DNA of 64,000 nt from an uncultured Prevotella sp. (lineage in GTDB: Bacteria > Bacteroidota > Bacteroidia > Bacteroidales > Bacteroidaceae). Made by a program: the position numbers and the translations under genes. The stretch is from positions 62,001 to 126,000 of the forward strand of contig URUK01000002.1 in the NCBI GenBank assembly GCA_900551055.1. Direction: 5' to 3'. The stretch's first letter is position 1. Each line of letters opens with the position of its first letter. Shown here in pieces: positions 51,017 through 59,713 of this stretch. The notes beneath the pieces were generated by a model, which was not told the DNA's origin, ran no database searches, and saw nothing but the letters and a program-made list of their open reading frames with translations.

Positions 51017-52062
51017 TGCCGCTCCTTTACAAGGTAGACAACAACCGGCAGGTGGTCGCTGTAGCCGTCAAGCCATGCTCCGCCGGCGTGGGTACGCTTG
51101 GGAATGCCCTTGTAACGGCCGTCCTTGTTGATGATGTAGTCACGGCGGAATATCTGGTTTTTCAAGTACTTAAGCGTTGTCCAGTCCCTCTTGCCCTTCT
51201 TGTCAATCATGTTCGGCGTAAGCACAATCTGGTCAAACAAATTCCACGAGCCTTGATATGACAGTGTGCCAGTGCCCTCTTTGGCAAGCAGGTTGTACCA
51301 GGGGTTGTACATGTCGCCCTCGCCCACATCATCTTTTTCAGGCAGTGCGCGGAGAATGTCTTTCATGCTCTTGTTCGTCGGGTCGTCGTTCATGTCGCCC
51401 ATCACCATTACTTTCATGGCCGGATTTACCCTCAAAAGCGAGTCCTTGATAGCCTTCACCTGCTCTGCGGCACGGTTTCTGTAAGCAGGGCCTGCCGCAC
51501 GGCTCGGCCAGTGGCATACAATGACGCACACCGAATCGCCGCCCATCTCGCCGGTAACGGTAAGAAAGCCGCGCGTAACATAATCTTGCCTCATCGACCC
51601 GTCAGGCACGTAAGGCAGAAGCCTGACCGTACCCACGCTGAACAGTGCCGGGTTGTAAAGCATGGCGCAGTCAACACCGCGCCTGTCGGGCCCTTCCACG
51701 TGTACATATTTATATCCGCGCGCGCGCAAAGGCTCTTGCGCGGTAAGGTCGTCGAGCACCTTAGAGTTCTCCACCTCTGACAAACCTATCACCGCACAGC
51801 CGACCTGCGGAAGCACGTCAGTACCCATGTCGGCAAGCACACGCGCCATGTTGCGCAGCTTGTGCGAATATTTCATGCCGTTCCAGCGGTACGAGCCGGA
51901 AGGCAGGAACTCATAGTCGTTCTTGCCGTCATCATGGCAAGTGTCAAAAAGATTTTCCTGATTGTAAAACCCTACGGCGTAAACCGAATACTTCTTCTGG
52001 GCAAATCCGCATACTGCCACAAGTAAGAACGACAGTATGAAAATAAAAGTAAGTTTCTTCAT
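51013..52062 (-). CDS. Exported endonuclease/exonuclease/phosphatase (EEP) family protein
   Basis: A signal peptide (about residues 1-21, VAVCGFAQ) leads to an EEP fold: GFYNQENLFDT (metal-binding Glu), GLSEVENSKVL, HWPSRAAG, MGDMNDDPTNKSM, and SDHLPVVVYL with the catalytic Asp-His. Such exported EEP proteins act on nucleic acid or phospholipid headgroups. Cotranscription with a DNA glycosylase and uridine kinase suggests nucleic acid salvage, but export makes a direct link unclear. Confidence 0.9.
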   Translation of the reverse strand: MKKLTFIFILSFLLVAVCGFAQKKYSVYAVGFYNQENLFDTCHDDGKNDYEFLPSGSYRWNGMKYSHKLRNMARVLADMGTDVLPQVGCAVIGLSEVENSKVLDDLTAQEPLRARGYKYVHVEGPDRRGVDCAMLYNPALFSVGTVRLLPYVPDGSMRQDYVTRGFLTVTGEMGGDSVCVIVCHWPSRAAGPAYRNRAAEQVKAIKDSLLRVNPAMKVMVMGDMNDDPTNKSMKDILRALPEKDDVGEGDMYNPWYNLLAKEGTGTLSYQGSWNLFDQIVLTPNMIDKKGKRDWTTLKYLKNQIFRRDYIINKDGRYKGIPKRTHAGGAWLDGYSDHLPVVVYLVKERQ

Positions 52063-52125
52063 AATAACATTTTAATGTCGTAATGCGAGCTTGCTTGTGC
52101 GTTTCCAAGCACAGCTTATTTTCTG

Positions 52126-52156
52126 CAAAGATACGTCATGTAATGTTAACGGCAAA
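52126..52156 (-). promoter_or_regulatory. Promoter of the EEP-glycosylase-udk operon
   Basis: TATCTTTG (52133-52126, minus) with TTTG (52156-52153) 19 bp upstream, a full match. Confidence 0.8.
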
Positions 52157-52289
52157 ACAAAAACGCCTTTTTTTGCTTTTCTGAGGCCAAGGAAACACGT
52201 TCGCCAAACATTGGAAACAGCATTGAAACATATCCGTATGCCACAAGCCGGCAGGCGGCTGCACGCCACGCGGAAAACGGCGGCTGGCA

Positions 52290-52402
52290 AGGCATTTTGC
52301 AAAAGGCGGCAAAACGCACTGCAAAAGGCCATCTTTTACAACGCAAAAGGCCGCCTTTCGCAATGCAAAAGACGGCCTTTCGGAAAACGGACAGCTTGCA
52401 GC
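52290..52402 (+). repeat. Class A 22-bp mosaic repeat, copy 10
   Basis: It has AAAGGCGGCAAAACG, AAAGGCCATCTTT, AAAGGCCGCCTTT and AAAGACGGCCTTT units. The tail is reduced to GGACAGCTTGCAG, still in the plus sense. Confidence 0.8.
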
Positions 52403-52412
52403 CGGATTACAG

Positions 52413-53507
52413 TCAGGCAGCGGCTGCCTCCCTTTTATGTATGAACACGTTGAGAACAAGGTTCAGGGCGACATACGATGCCACGTCAATTATGAACACA
52501 GCTGTGTTGCATGTCACCTTCAGAAGCAGGCAGTTTAGCACGATGTAAGCCACTGCGATGCACACGATGTACAGCAGGGAGTGGCGCTGGGACAGGCCGG
52601 CACGGATGAACTTGTGGTGGATGTGCCGCTTGTCGGCCTGGAACGGCGACACTCGGTGGAACATCCTGACCAGAGAAACCCTTACGGCATCGAAAATGGG
52701 AACGATGAGCAGCGTGTAAGGCATTATGAAGTCGAAGTCGTGGCGCTGCATCACGCTTTCGTTGTTCATCGAGTATTTTACGCAGAGCACACCCAAAATG
52801 AACCCCAAGGTAAGGCTGCCGGCATCGCCCATAAATATCTTCCGGTTCTTGGAAACGTCGCCGAAAACATTGAAATAAAGGAAAGCCACCAGCACGCCGA
52901 CAAGACCCGAAATCATTATGGCATAAGACCAGATGCCCTGCACGGCGAACATGTAGATGAAACCGCAGAACGCCAATATGGCAAGGCTTGCCGCAAGGCC
53001 GTCAATACCGTCGATAAGGTTGATGGCATTGTCGATGAACACGATGACAAGCACCGTCAGTGGGAAGCCTATGCTGTAAGGTATTTCGCGTATTCCCATG
53101 AAGCCGTAAAAATCGTTCAGATACAGGCTGGCAAGCGGAAGCAGGCAGGCGGCTACTACCTGCATGACGAACTTGACGCGCGCAGGAAGCCCCAGAACAT
53201 CGTCGACGATGCCGGTAACGTAAATGATAAGTATGCTTATGAGGAAATAAAGGCTCCATACGTTTATGGAAATAAGCTCTTGCGTCGAGTTGATGACGAG
53301 CAACGCCAAGGCGAAAGCAATAGACATGCTCGGCATGAAGGCTATTCCGCCAAGCCGCGGAACGGCGTTCTTGTGCACCTTGCGTGCGTTGGGCATATCG
53401 TAAAGGTTCTTGGCTTTGCAGAAGTTGAGTATTGCCGGGATGAAGACGAAGCCGCAAATTACGCTTATCACGAACACCCCTATCATACAATATATATATA
53501 TGTTCAC
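52413..53507 (-). CDS. Polyprenyl-phosphate N-acetylhexosamine-1-phosphate transferase (WecA/TagO-like)
   Basis: This membrane enzyme starts O-antigen or wall-glycan lipid carriers by moving HexNAc-1-phosphate to undecaprenyl phosphate. About ten helices are seen. VTGIVDDVLGLPARVKF is the metal-binding DD motif, DNAINLIDGIDGLAASL is the NaxNxxDGIDGL motif, FMGDAGSLTLGF gives GDxGS, and HRVSPFQADKRHIHHKFIRAG is the His box that recognises the nucleotide sugar. The length of 364 residues is normal. It stands apart from polysaccharide clusters. Confidence 0.93.
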   Translation of the reverse strand: MNIYIYCMIGVFVISVICGFVFIPAILNFCKAKNLYDMPNARKVHKNAVPRLGGIAFMPSMSIAFALALLVINSTQELISINVWSLYFLISILIIYVTGIVDDVLGLPARVKFVMQVVAACLLPLASLYLNDFYGFMGIREIPYSIGFPLTVLVIVFIDNAINLIDGIDGLAASLAILAFCGFIYMFAVQGIWSYAIMISGLVGVLVAFLYFNVFGDVSKNRKIFMGDAGSLTLGFILGVLCVKYSMNNESVMQRHDFDFIMPYTLLIVPIFDAVRVSLVRMFHRVSPFQADKRHIHHKFIRAGLSQRHSLLYIVCIAVAYIVLNCLLLKVTCNTAVFIIDVASYVALNLVLNVFIHKREAAAA

Positions 53508-53779
53508 GACGGTTTTTATATTTTTATCCTAATACAATAAACCGCAAAACGTTATAAATATTGCATAACGGCAAGTAAAATAACACTGCAACTGGAACAA
53601 AATGCCGCAGAATTACTCTTTGGAACGTGTCCGCCGTTACGGCATAAGGGGCAGAAATGAAACTGCCGCCGGCCTACCTTAACGGCGGCCGGCGGCAAAA
53701 AACACACCAACATTCATACTAAAGAACCTATACCGGCCCCACGCCATGCACCGTAGCATGGCGCATCAGGGCCTCGATG
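53508..53779. other. Intergenic stretch with two hairpins
   Basis: Hairpin 1 has perfect 10-bp arms at 53665-53674 and 53687-53696, with no T-run on either usable side. Hairpin 2 has arms 53742-53749 and 53756-53763, with a further GGCCC/GGGCC pair outside. It lies just after the GH43 stop and could terminate it. No gene was seen. Confidence 0.55.
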
Positions 53780-55483
53780 TCATTTCGACGAGGCGTAAAG
53801 GGCTATCACCGTGCCTGTAAATCCGCCGGCATTCTTGGTTGAAAGATAGCCGGCATCGACGTCCTTGGCTAGCGGAAGCCACTCGCCGTCAGCCTTGGCG
53901 TAATAGAAATCGAAGCAAAGTCCGCGCGAAACAATTTTCAGGCGGATGTCGTCAGCAGCCTTTTCCAACGGCGAGAAGCCGACGGTCTCCTCCTTGCCGC
54001 CCTCTCCAACACGTATCACTTGCACCTGCTTGCCCCCGTCAGTCATGGCTACACAAAGCATATACTGGTGGGTTTCGTCCTTGAATAGCACAAGACCGGC
54101 CTTTTCACCGGTGTTTACGGGATTGAAATCAAGTCGCGTCACGCACTCGAACTTGTGGTGGCTGATGCGGCGTGCGACAAATGCCGGGACTTTCTTCTCT
54201 GACGACTTGACCGCTGCGCACTGCATGGTAAGATAGCCGGGAGTGCCGCCAAGCGAAACCAAATGGTCGACCGGGCCGCGCAGCGAGAACCAGTCAAGCG
54301 GCAGCTTGCTTTCATTGAAATCGTCGCGGTAAGAGAAATTGCCGAAAGTCACATCGTTTCCACGCTTTGCGCCCTTGACTTTCGAGATGAGGGGCACGGT
54401 CTCGTCGCCCTCGGTCATGTACGGGAAACCGTCGCTGTTCCACCTTACCGGCATGAGGAACGTCTCGCGTCCAAGATTCTCGAACTTGCCTTCACACGGG
54501 CGGCAGGCAAGGAACACGGCGTACCAGTCGCCCTCCGGCGTTTCAACAAGGTCGGCATGGCCGGCGCAGGTCACGGGGTTGGGACGGTCGGCAGGCAGGT
54601 GGCGCTGCGTAAGTATGGGATTCTGCTTGGCCGGAACGAACGGGCCGAAGGGGCTGTCGCTCCTGAATATCACCTCCGAGTGCATGTCGCTGGTGCCGCC
54701 CTCGGCATCCATCAGGTAATACTTGCCCTTTATCTTATACATGTGAGGGCCTTCAATCCATATTGGTTTGTCCTCGGGATGCACGCCCTTGTTGACAAGA
54801 ACCTTGGTCGGGCCTACAGTCTTGTCGGTAGCCACATCGAACTCGCGCACCTTGATGGCCCTGTGTCCGTCATATTCGGCAGGCCCTTCCGGTTCGTCGT
54901 TGTTAACGATGTACGCCTTGCCGTCATCGTCGAAGAAGAACGAAGGGTCTATTCCGCCCACGTCAGGCAGGCGTATCGGCTCCGACCACTGGCCGAGCGG
55001 GTCTTTCGTCTTCACGAAGAAGTTGCCCCACCCCACATTGGTGGTAATCATGTAAAACGTCTTGTTGTGGGGATTGTATGATATGGCAGGAGCGAAAATG
55101 CCTCCGGAAACATGCTGGCCGTCAAGCGGAAGCTGCGACGGGCGGTCAAGAACATAGTTCACGAGCTTCCAGTTTACCAAGTCCTTGCTGTGGAACAAGG
55201 GCACGCCGGGAAAGAAAGAGAAGGTTGAAGTAACCATGTAATAATCGTCGCCGACGCGGCAGATGCTCGGATCGGAATACCACCCGGGCAGTATCGGGTT
55301 GTAAAAAGACGACGCGTCGGGCAACGGATTGTTCTTGTAAAAGTCGTCATCGCCGCGGTATTCGAAATAATCGAACTTGGCTGACGACGTTTCACGTAGC
55401 ACGTCATCTGTCGAGGCGTGAGCCGGAACAGCCGACGCGAACACGGCAAAAGCCGCAAGCTTGAAGATATTGTTTCTTTTCAT
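53780..55483 (-). CDS. Glycoside hydrolase family 43 (beta-xylosidase / alpha-L-arabinofuranosidase type)
   Basis: A signal peptide (MKRNNIFKLAAFAVFASAVPAHA) is followed by the five-bladed beta-propeller. GWYSDPSICRVGDDYYMVTS holds the general base Asp, GGIDPSFFFDDDGKAY the pKa-modulating Asp, and WIEGPHMYKIKGKYYL the general acid Glu. A C-terminal jelly-roll (about residues 370-565) ends the protein, as in the larger GH43 subfamilies. The ATG at 55483 gives the signal peptide, and an upstream in-frame one at 55546 does not. Substrate (xylan, arabinan or side chains) is not resolved. It is divergent from the pectinesterase gene. Confidence 0.92.
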   Translation of the reverse strand: MKRNNIFKLAAFAVFASAVPAHASTDDVLRETSSAKFDYFEYRGDDDFYKNNPLPDASSFYNPILPGWYSDPSICRVGDDYYMVTSTFSFFPGVPLFHSKDLVNWKLVNYVLDRPSQLPLDGQHVSGGIFAPAISYNPHNKTFYMITTNVGWGNFFVKTKDPLGQWSEPIRLPDVGGIDPSFFFDDDGKAYIVNNDEPEGPAEYDGHRAIKVREFDVATDKTVGPTKVLVNKGVHPEDKPIWIEGPHMYKIKGKYYLMDAEGGTSDMHSEVIFRSDSPFGPFVPAKQNPILTQRHLPADRPNPVTCAGHADLVETPEGDWYAVFLACRPCEGKFENLGRETFLMPVRWNSDGFPYMTEGDETVPLISKVKGAKRGNDVTFGNFSYRDDFNESKLPLDWFSLRGPVDHLVSLGGTPGYLTMQCAAVKSSEKKVPAFVARRISHHKFECVTRLDFNPVNTGEKAGLVLFKDETHQYMLCVAMTDGGKQVQVIRVGEGGKEETVGFSPLEKAADDIRLKIVSRGLCFDFYYAKADGEWLPLAKDVDAGYLSTKNAGGFTGTVIALYASSK

Positions 55484-55571
55484 GATATATAAGTAATGTA
55501 ATAAAAAGTCATTTTCCCGCCTGGCGGCACGACTGCGGAACTTCACATACAGGCAAGCCGAAACCCGTTTG

Positions 55572-55579
55572 CAAAGTTA
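55572..55579 (-). promoter_or_regulatory. Minus-7 element of the GH43 gene
   Basis: TAACTTTG on the minus strand, 88 bp above the start. No clear TTTG at the expected place, which may mean activator dependence. Confidence 0.5.
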
Positions 55580-55770
55580 GACAAAAACGGCCTACACGTG
55601 GTTTTTATTTGTATATAAATACTTTGTATTTGTATCATGCCGCACAAATCAGCCATCAAAAACTGCATTTTCAAGAATCCTGACCGGCAAAAGACAGGGA
55701 TGCACGATGAAAAGCACGGACATCCACCTTTTCAGGACTATTTTGAACCACGCCGGGAGCCATAACCAGC

Positions 55771-55778
55771 TATCTTTG
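55771..55778 (+). promoter_or_regulatory. Minus-7 element of the pectinesterase gene
   Basis: TATCTTTG is perfect, 36 bp before the start. The upstream element is not evident. The divergent spacer 55580-55770 holds no gene and may carry shared activator sites with GH43. Confidence 0.5.
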
Positions 55779-55813
55779 CATACTGTAATCATAACCTAAA
55801 ACAATTAAAAAAA

Positions 55814-58800
55814 ATGAGACTAAAGACATTTTTACTCGCGGCTTTCACACCTCTGCTGTGCGGAGCCGCAGAAGTTCCTGTCGACCCGTCTACGTTCAAG
55901 GACAAGTATGAAGCCGCCGCTGACGGCGACATCCTTGTAATGGACACAGGCACATACGGGGACGACATCAGCCTGCCTAACGGCAAGACAGTCACACTGA
56001 AGGCTGCCGACGAAGCGGAAGTAATCTTCAAGGGTACAGTAAAAAACAGCGACGCGTCCGACACCGGCGGTGGTATCGTGTTCGACGGAATCACCGTGCA
56101 ATACGACGGCAACTACTTCATGGACATCACCTACGGCGACATCAAGGAAATCACGATGCTCAACTGCGACATTTCCGGCATAGGGAGATGCTTCATCCGC
56201 TCTAACAACGAAGGCGCAATAATCGACGAGATTAAGTTCGACAACTGCGTAATACATGACTGCGGAGCCAACGGCTACAATTTCATATATCCCAAACACG
56301 GGGTGAAAAAGGTGACCGTCACCAACTCCACACTGTACAACTATCTCAACGGGGAGAGCTTCTTTTCACCCAATTCGACGAACACTGCCATAAGCTTCAG
56401 CTTCACTTTCAACAACAACACCGTCTACAAATGGTCAAAAGCGTCGAAATACGCAATATGCAACGTTGAGAGCAAGGTAAACAACATCCTGTCAAAGTAC
56501 GAGTTCAAGGACAACATCTTCTACAAAGCCGGCGTAGATGGGCAGACGCCCAACATCCTGAACGCCAACGGAGGAAGGCTGACGGCGAAGAAAAACCTCG
56601 TAGTAGATTACGGCACTTACGTGATGGCAAGCGCCATAACGCAAGACATTGACGACCTGACACTTGACGGGCTCGGGCTTGCGGAACTGTCATTTCCCGA
56701 CCCAGACAACGGAGACTTCAGCATAACATCGCAGTCTCCGCTGGCCACCGCGTCAACCACCGGCGGCGCGATAGGCGCCCCCCGCTGGCTGAAAAACCTA
56801 CAGAACGCAGTACACATGGAACTTGTCAACAGCCCTGAGAACGGAGGCACAGCCACACCGGGCAAGGCCGACTACGAAGCAGGCTCGCCCGTCACCATCA
56901 CGGCTGAAGCCAACTACGGCTTCCGCTTCAAAGAATGGCAAGACGAGAAAGGGCAAACCCTTTCAACTGACAACCCCTACACCTTCAACATTGAAAGGGA
57001 CATGAAAATAACCGCAGTCTACAACGCCATTGACACATACACGCTGACGGTCAACCGCGACGGCGACGGAGGGAAATGGGGCAACGTGAAGCTCAATCCA
57101 GAGCCTACCGACGGAAAATACGAAACAGGCACAACGGTGACAATAACGGTAGAACCGAACTCTGTCACGCAGTTCCTGCACTGGGAAGACCAAAGCAGCG
57201 AAAGCCAACGGACCGTGGTCATGAACAGCGACAAGACTGTGACCGCTACGTTCGATGTCATCCCGTTCATCGTAGGCTGGGACTTCGCTGAAGACGAACC
57301 GCGAGGCAACCGCCCCGGAGACTACTGCTTCACGACAGACAACACCGGCAACCTGCAACTCTACAACGGCGACGGCAGCACCACGAACTGGGGCGCGAGC
57401 ACACGCACCTTTGGCGGCGTTGAGCGCAAGTGCATACGCAGGTACACCGAGATGAACGACATGGACAACCCGAGATACCTCGTGGCAAAGTTCCTTACCG
57501 ACGGATACAAGAACATAAGGGTGCACAGCCTTGCCGCTCTTGACAACGCCTGCGTACACAAAATCCAGAAGATACAATACTCAACCGACGGGGAAAGCTG
57601 GAACGACATCGCTTCGCTCAACATGGGCGACGGCATGGAAAGCAGCGAGTGGATGACGTTTGACGCCACCCTCCCAGAAGGACTTACGGGGCAGGTGTAC
57701 GTGCGCTGGATTGGCGACACGTCAAGCGAGCTTGTCGGCCAGCCGTCAGGCTCTGACACGGAGGGCTTCTACCTGGCCGACATCGTAATCTTCGCAGACA
57801 ATACTTCGGCTGACGACCACGAAGCCCCGAAGCTTGTTTCCACCTCGCCCAAAGAAGGTTCTGACGTAGCTTCGGCTTCAGGCAACGTGGTGCTTTACTT
57901 CAACGAGCGCGTAAAGGCAGGCGAAGGCGACATCACGCTGAACGGCAAGACGGTAGAGCCGTCGTTCGGCAGCAAAACGGCGTCGTTCTCATACAGCAAC
58001 ATCGGCTACGGTACGGCCTGCGAGCTTGTTGTACCGGCCGGCGCACTCACCGACATCAACGGCAACCCGTTCGACGGCACGACGCTCAAATTCACCACGA
58101 TGCAACGCCCACAGCCGGAGGCTCGCCTCTTCGACGCAGTAGTGGCGGCTGACGGCACAGGCGACTACACATCAGTACAGGAAGCCATCGACAACGCTCC
58201 CGACAACAACGCAGCCCCTTACCTGATATTCGTGAAGAACGGTGAGTACGACGAACTCATTGTCATTCCCGAGGAAAAGACATTCATCCACCTCATAGGG
58301 CAAGACAAGGAGAAGACGATAATCAAGCACTGCATAAACAACGGAGGCGAGAGCGACCTCGGATATGAATACTCGACGAACAACCCCCAGTCTGACAACT
58401 ACGGATACAGCAGCGTAGTGGAGGTTAAGGCGAGCGACTTCTACACGGAGAACATATCATACATCGACACTTGGGGCGTAGACAACCAGTCAGGCCCGAT
58501 GGGGCTCGCGATGTACTCGCGCAACGACCGCCAGGCTTTCTTCAACTGCAAGTTCCGCTCTTACCAGGACACATGGCAGACATCGTCGCGCAATGCCGCC
58601 GACCGCCACTATGTGCGAAACTGCTTCATAGAAGGCGCGGTGGACTACTTCTACGGTGGCGGCGACGTGCTGCTTGACAGCTGCACGATGTACAACGTGC
58701 GCGAAGGTTCGGTAATAGTTGCGCCAAGCCACAAGGAAGGGACAAAATGGGGATACGTTTTCAACAACTGCACCGTTGACGGCAACGAGCTGGCGGCAAG

Positions 58801-59515
58801 CAAAAACACGACTGCCCTGGGCCGCCCGTGGCAGAACGCGCCGAAAGCCGTATGGCTGAACACAACCATGAAAATAGGAATAAAGCCCGAAGGATGGAAC
58901 AACATGGGCGCAATACCCGCAATCTTCGCCGAATACAACAGCAAGAACGCCGACGGAGACCCTATCGACTTGAGCAACAGGCGCACCGAATACAGCTATG
59001 AAGACCGCGAGACAGGCGAGACCGTGACCGGCACTTGCAAGGCCACGCTGACCGACGAGGAAGCCGCAGCCTATACATACGAAGCAGTAACGGGAGGCTC
59101 TGACGGCTGGAATCCGCGCAAGCTCATGGAGAAGGTGGCCGCCCCTGCAGGCCTGAAATATGACGCCGCGGCAGAAATGCTGACATGGCAGCCGTCAGAA
59201 TACGCCATCTGCTACATCGTGATTGACGGCAACGACAATGTAATAGGCTTCACAACCGACACCGAATACTCCGAAGGACTTGCCGGAGGAGCCACATACA
59301 CGGTGAAAGCCGTCAACGAATACGGCAGCCTAAGCTTCGGCTCGTCCACCTATGTGGCAACCGGCATAGACAATGTGGAGGGTACCGACGTTGTCGAAAA
59401 GGAATACTACAACGCTTCGGGCATGAGGCTCGCCTCTCCTGCAAAAGGCATCAACATCATACGTCAGAAGGCGAGTGACGGCACAGTAAAAGTCGTAAAG
59501 AGGATTATCAAATAA
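55814..59515 (+). CDS. Large multidomain pectin methylesterase (CE8)
   Basis: The 1233-residue protein is far longer than a plain CE8 enzyme (about 300-350). After a signal (LKTFLLAAFTPLLCGA) comes a beta-helix module (about 25-335, DGITVQYDGNYFMDITYGDI). Two repeat modules like Listeria-Bacteroides repeats follow (ATPGKADYEAGSPVTITAE; TDGKYETGTTVTITVE). Next are a lectin-like domain (about 500-665), a Big/SbsA-type Ig-like domain (APKLVSTSPKEGS), and the CE8 domain from about 775. The CE8 domain has VVAADGTGDYTSVQEAI, SYQDTWQT, GAVDYFYGGG and LGRPW, which carry the catalytic Gln, Asp and Arg. The C-terminal YYNASGMRLASPAKGINII resembles T9SS-type tails. It would remove methyl esters from galacturonan and complement the GH28 at 1.7 kb. 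Confidence 0.9.
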   Translation: MRLKTFLLAAFTPLLCGAAEVPVDPSTFKDKYEAAADGDILVMDTGTYGDDISLPNGKTVTLKAADEAEVIFKGTVKNSDASDTGGGIVFDGITVQYDGNYFMDITYGDIKEITMLNCDISGIGRCFIRSNNEGAIIDEIKFDNCVIHDCGANGYNFIYPKHGVKKVTVTNSTLYNYLNGESFFSPNSTNTAISFSFTFNNNTVYKWSKASKYAICNVESKVNNILSKYEFKDNIFYKAGVDGQTPNILNANGGRLTAKKNLVVDYGTYVMASAITQDIDDLTLDGLGLAELSFPDPDNGDFSITSQSPLATASTTGGAIGAPRWLKNLQNAVHMELVNSPENGGTATPGKADYEAGSPVTITAEANYGFRFKEWQDEKGQTLSTDNPYTFNIERDMKITAVYNAIDTYTLTVNRDGDGGKWGNVKLNPEPTDGKYETGTTVTITVEPNSVTQFLHWEDQSSESQRTVVMNSDKTVTATFDVIPFIVGWDFAEDEPRGNRPGDYCFTTDNTGNLQLYNGDGSTTNWGASTRTFGGVERKCIRRYTEMNDMDNPRYLVAKFLTDGYKNIRVHSLAALDNACVHKIQKIQYSTDGESWNDIASLNMGDGMESSEWMTFDATLPEGLTGQVYVRWIGDTSSELVGQPSGSDTEGFYLADIVIFADNTSADDHEAPKLVSTSPKEGSDVASASGNVVLYFNERVKAGEGDITLNGKTVEPSFGSKTASFSYSNIGYGTACELVVPAGALTDINGNPFDGTTLKFTTMQRPQPEARLFDAVVAADGTGDYTSVQEAIDNAPDNNAAPYLIFVKNGEYDELIVIPEEKTFIHLIGQDKEKTIIKHCINNGGESDLGYEYSTNNPQSDNYGYSSVVEVKASDFYTENISYIDTWGVDNQSGPMGLAMYSRNDRQAFFNCKFRSYQDTWQTSSRNAADRHYVRNCFIEGAVDYFYGGGDVLLDSCTMYNVREGSVIVAPSHKEGTKWGYVFNNCTVDGNELAASKNTTALGRPWQNAPKAVWLNTTMKIGIKPEGWNNMGAIPAIFAEYNSKNADGDPIDLSNRRTEYSYEDRETGETVTGTCKATLTDEEAAAYTYEAVTGGSDGWNPRKLMEKVAAPAGLKYDAAAEMLTWQPSEYAICYIVIDGNDNVIGFTTDTEYSEGLAGGATYTVKAVNEYGSLSFGSSTYVATGIDNVEGTDVVEKEYYNASGMRLASPAKGINIIRQKASDGTVKVVKRIIK

Positions 59516-59535
59516 CACGCGGCCAACTGCCGTAC

Positions 59536-59630
59536 ACCAAAAGGCCACCTTTCAGGTTGTGAAAGGTGGCCTTTTTGAATACGATTGACGGCCTTCCGCA
59601 ACGCGAAAGGCCGCCTTTTGCAAAACGTGC
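59536..59630 (+). repeat. Class A 22-bp mosaic repeat, copy 11, with terminator hairpin
   Basis: AAAAGGCCACCTTTC pairs with GAAAGGTGGCCTTTTT as a tight hairpin 21 bp after the pectinesterase stop, so it likely terminates that gene. A GACGGCCTTCCGC and AAAGGCCGCCTTT unit follow. No tail was seen. Confidence 0.8.
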
Positions 59631-59713
59631 CGCAAGCTTCCGTGCCGGCAACGCCATACACTCCGCACCCCATCACCCGCCACAGGCCGTGCGCCAAGCG
59701 CGGAGAGCCGCGC

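Noticed and set aside
53665..53696. Intrinsic terminator of GH43 or WecA-like gene
   Set aside because: The stem is strong but no T-run follows it in either direction of use, so it is recorded only as a hairpin.
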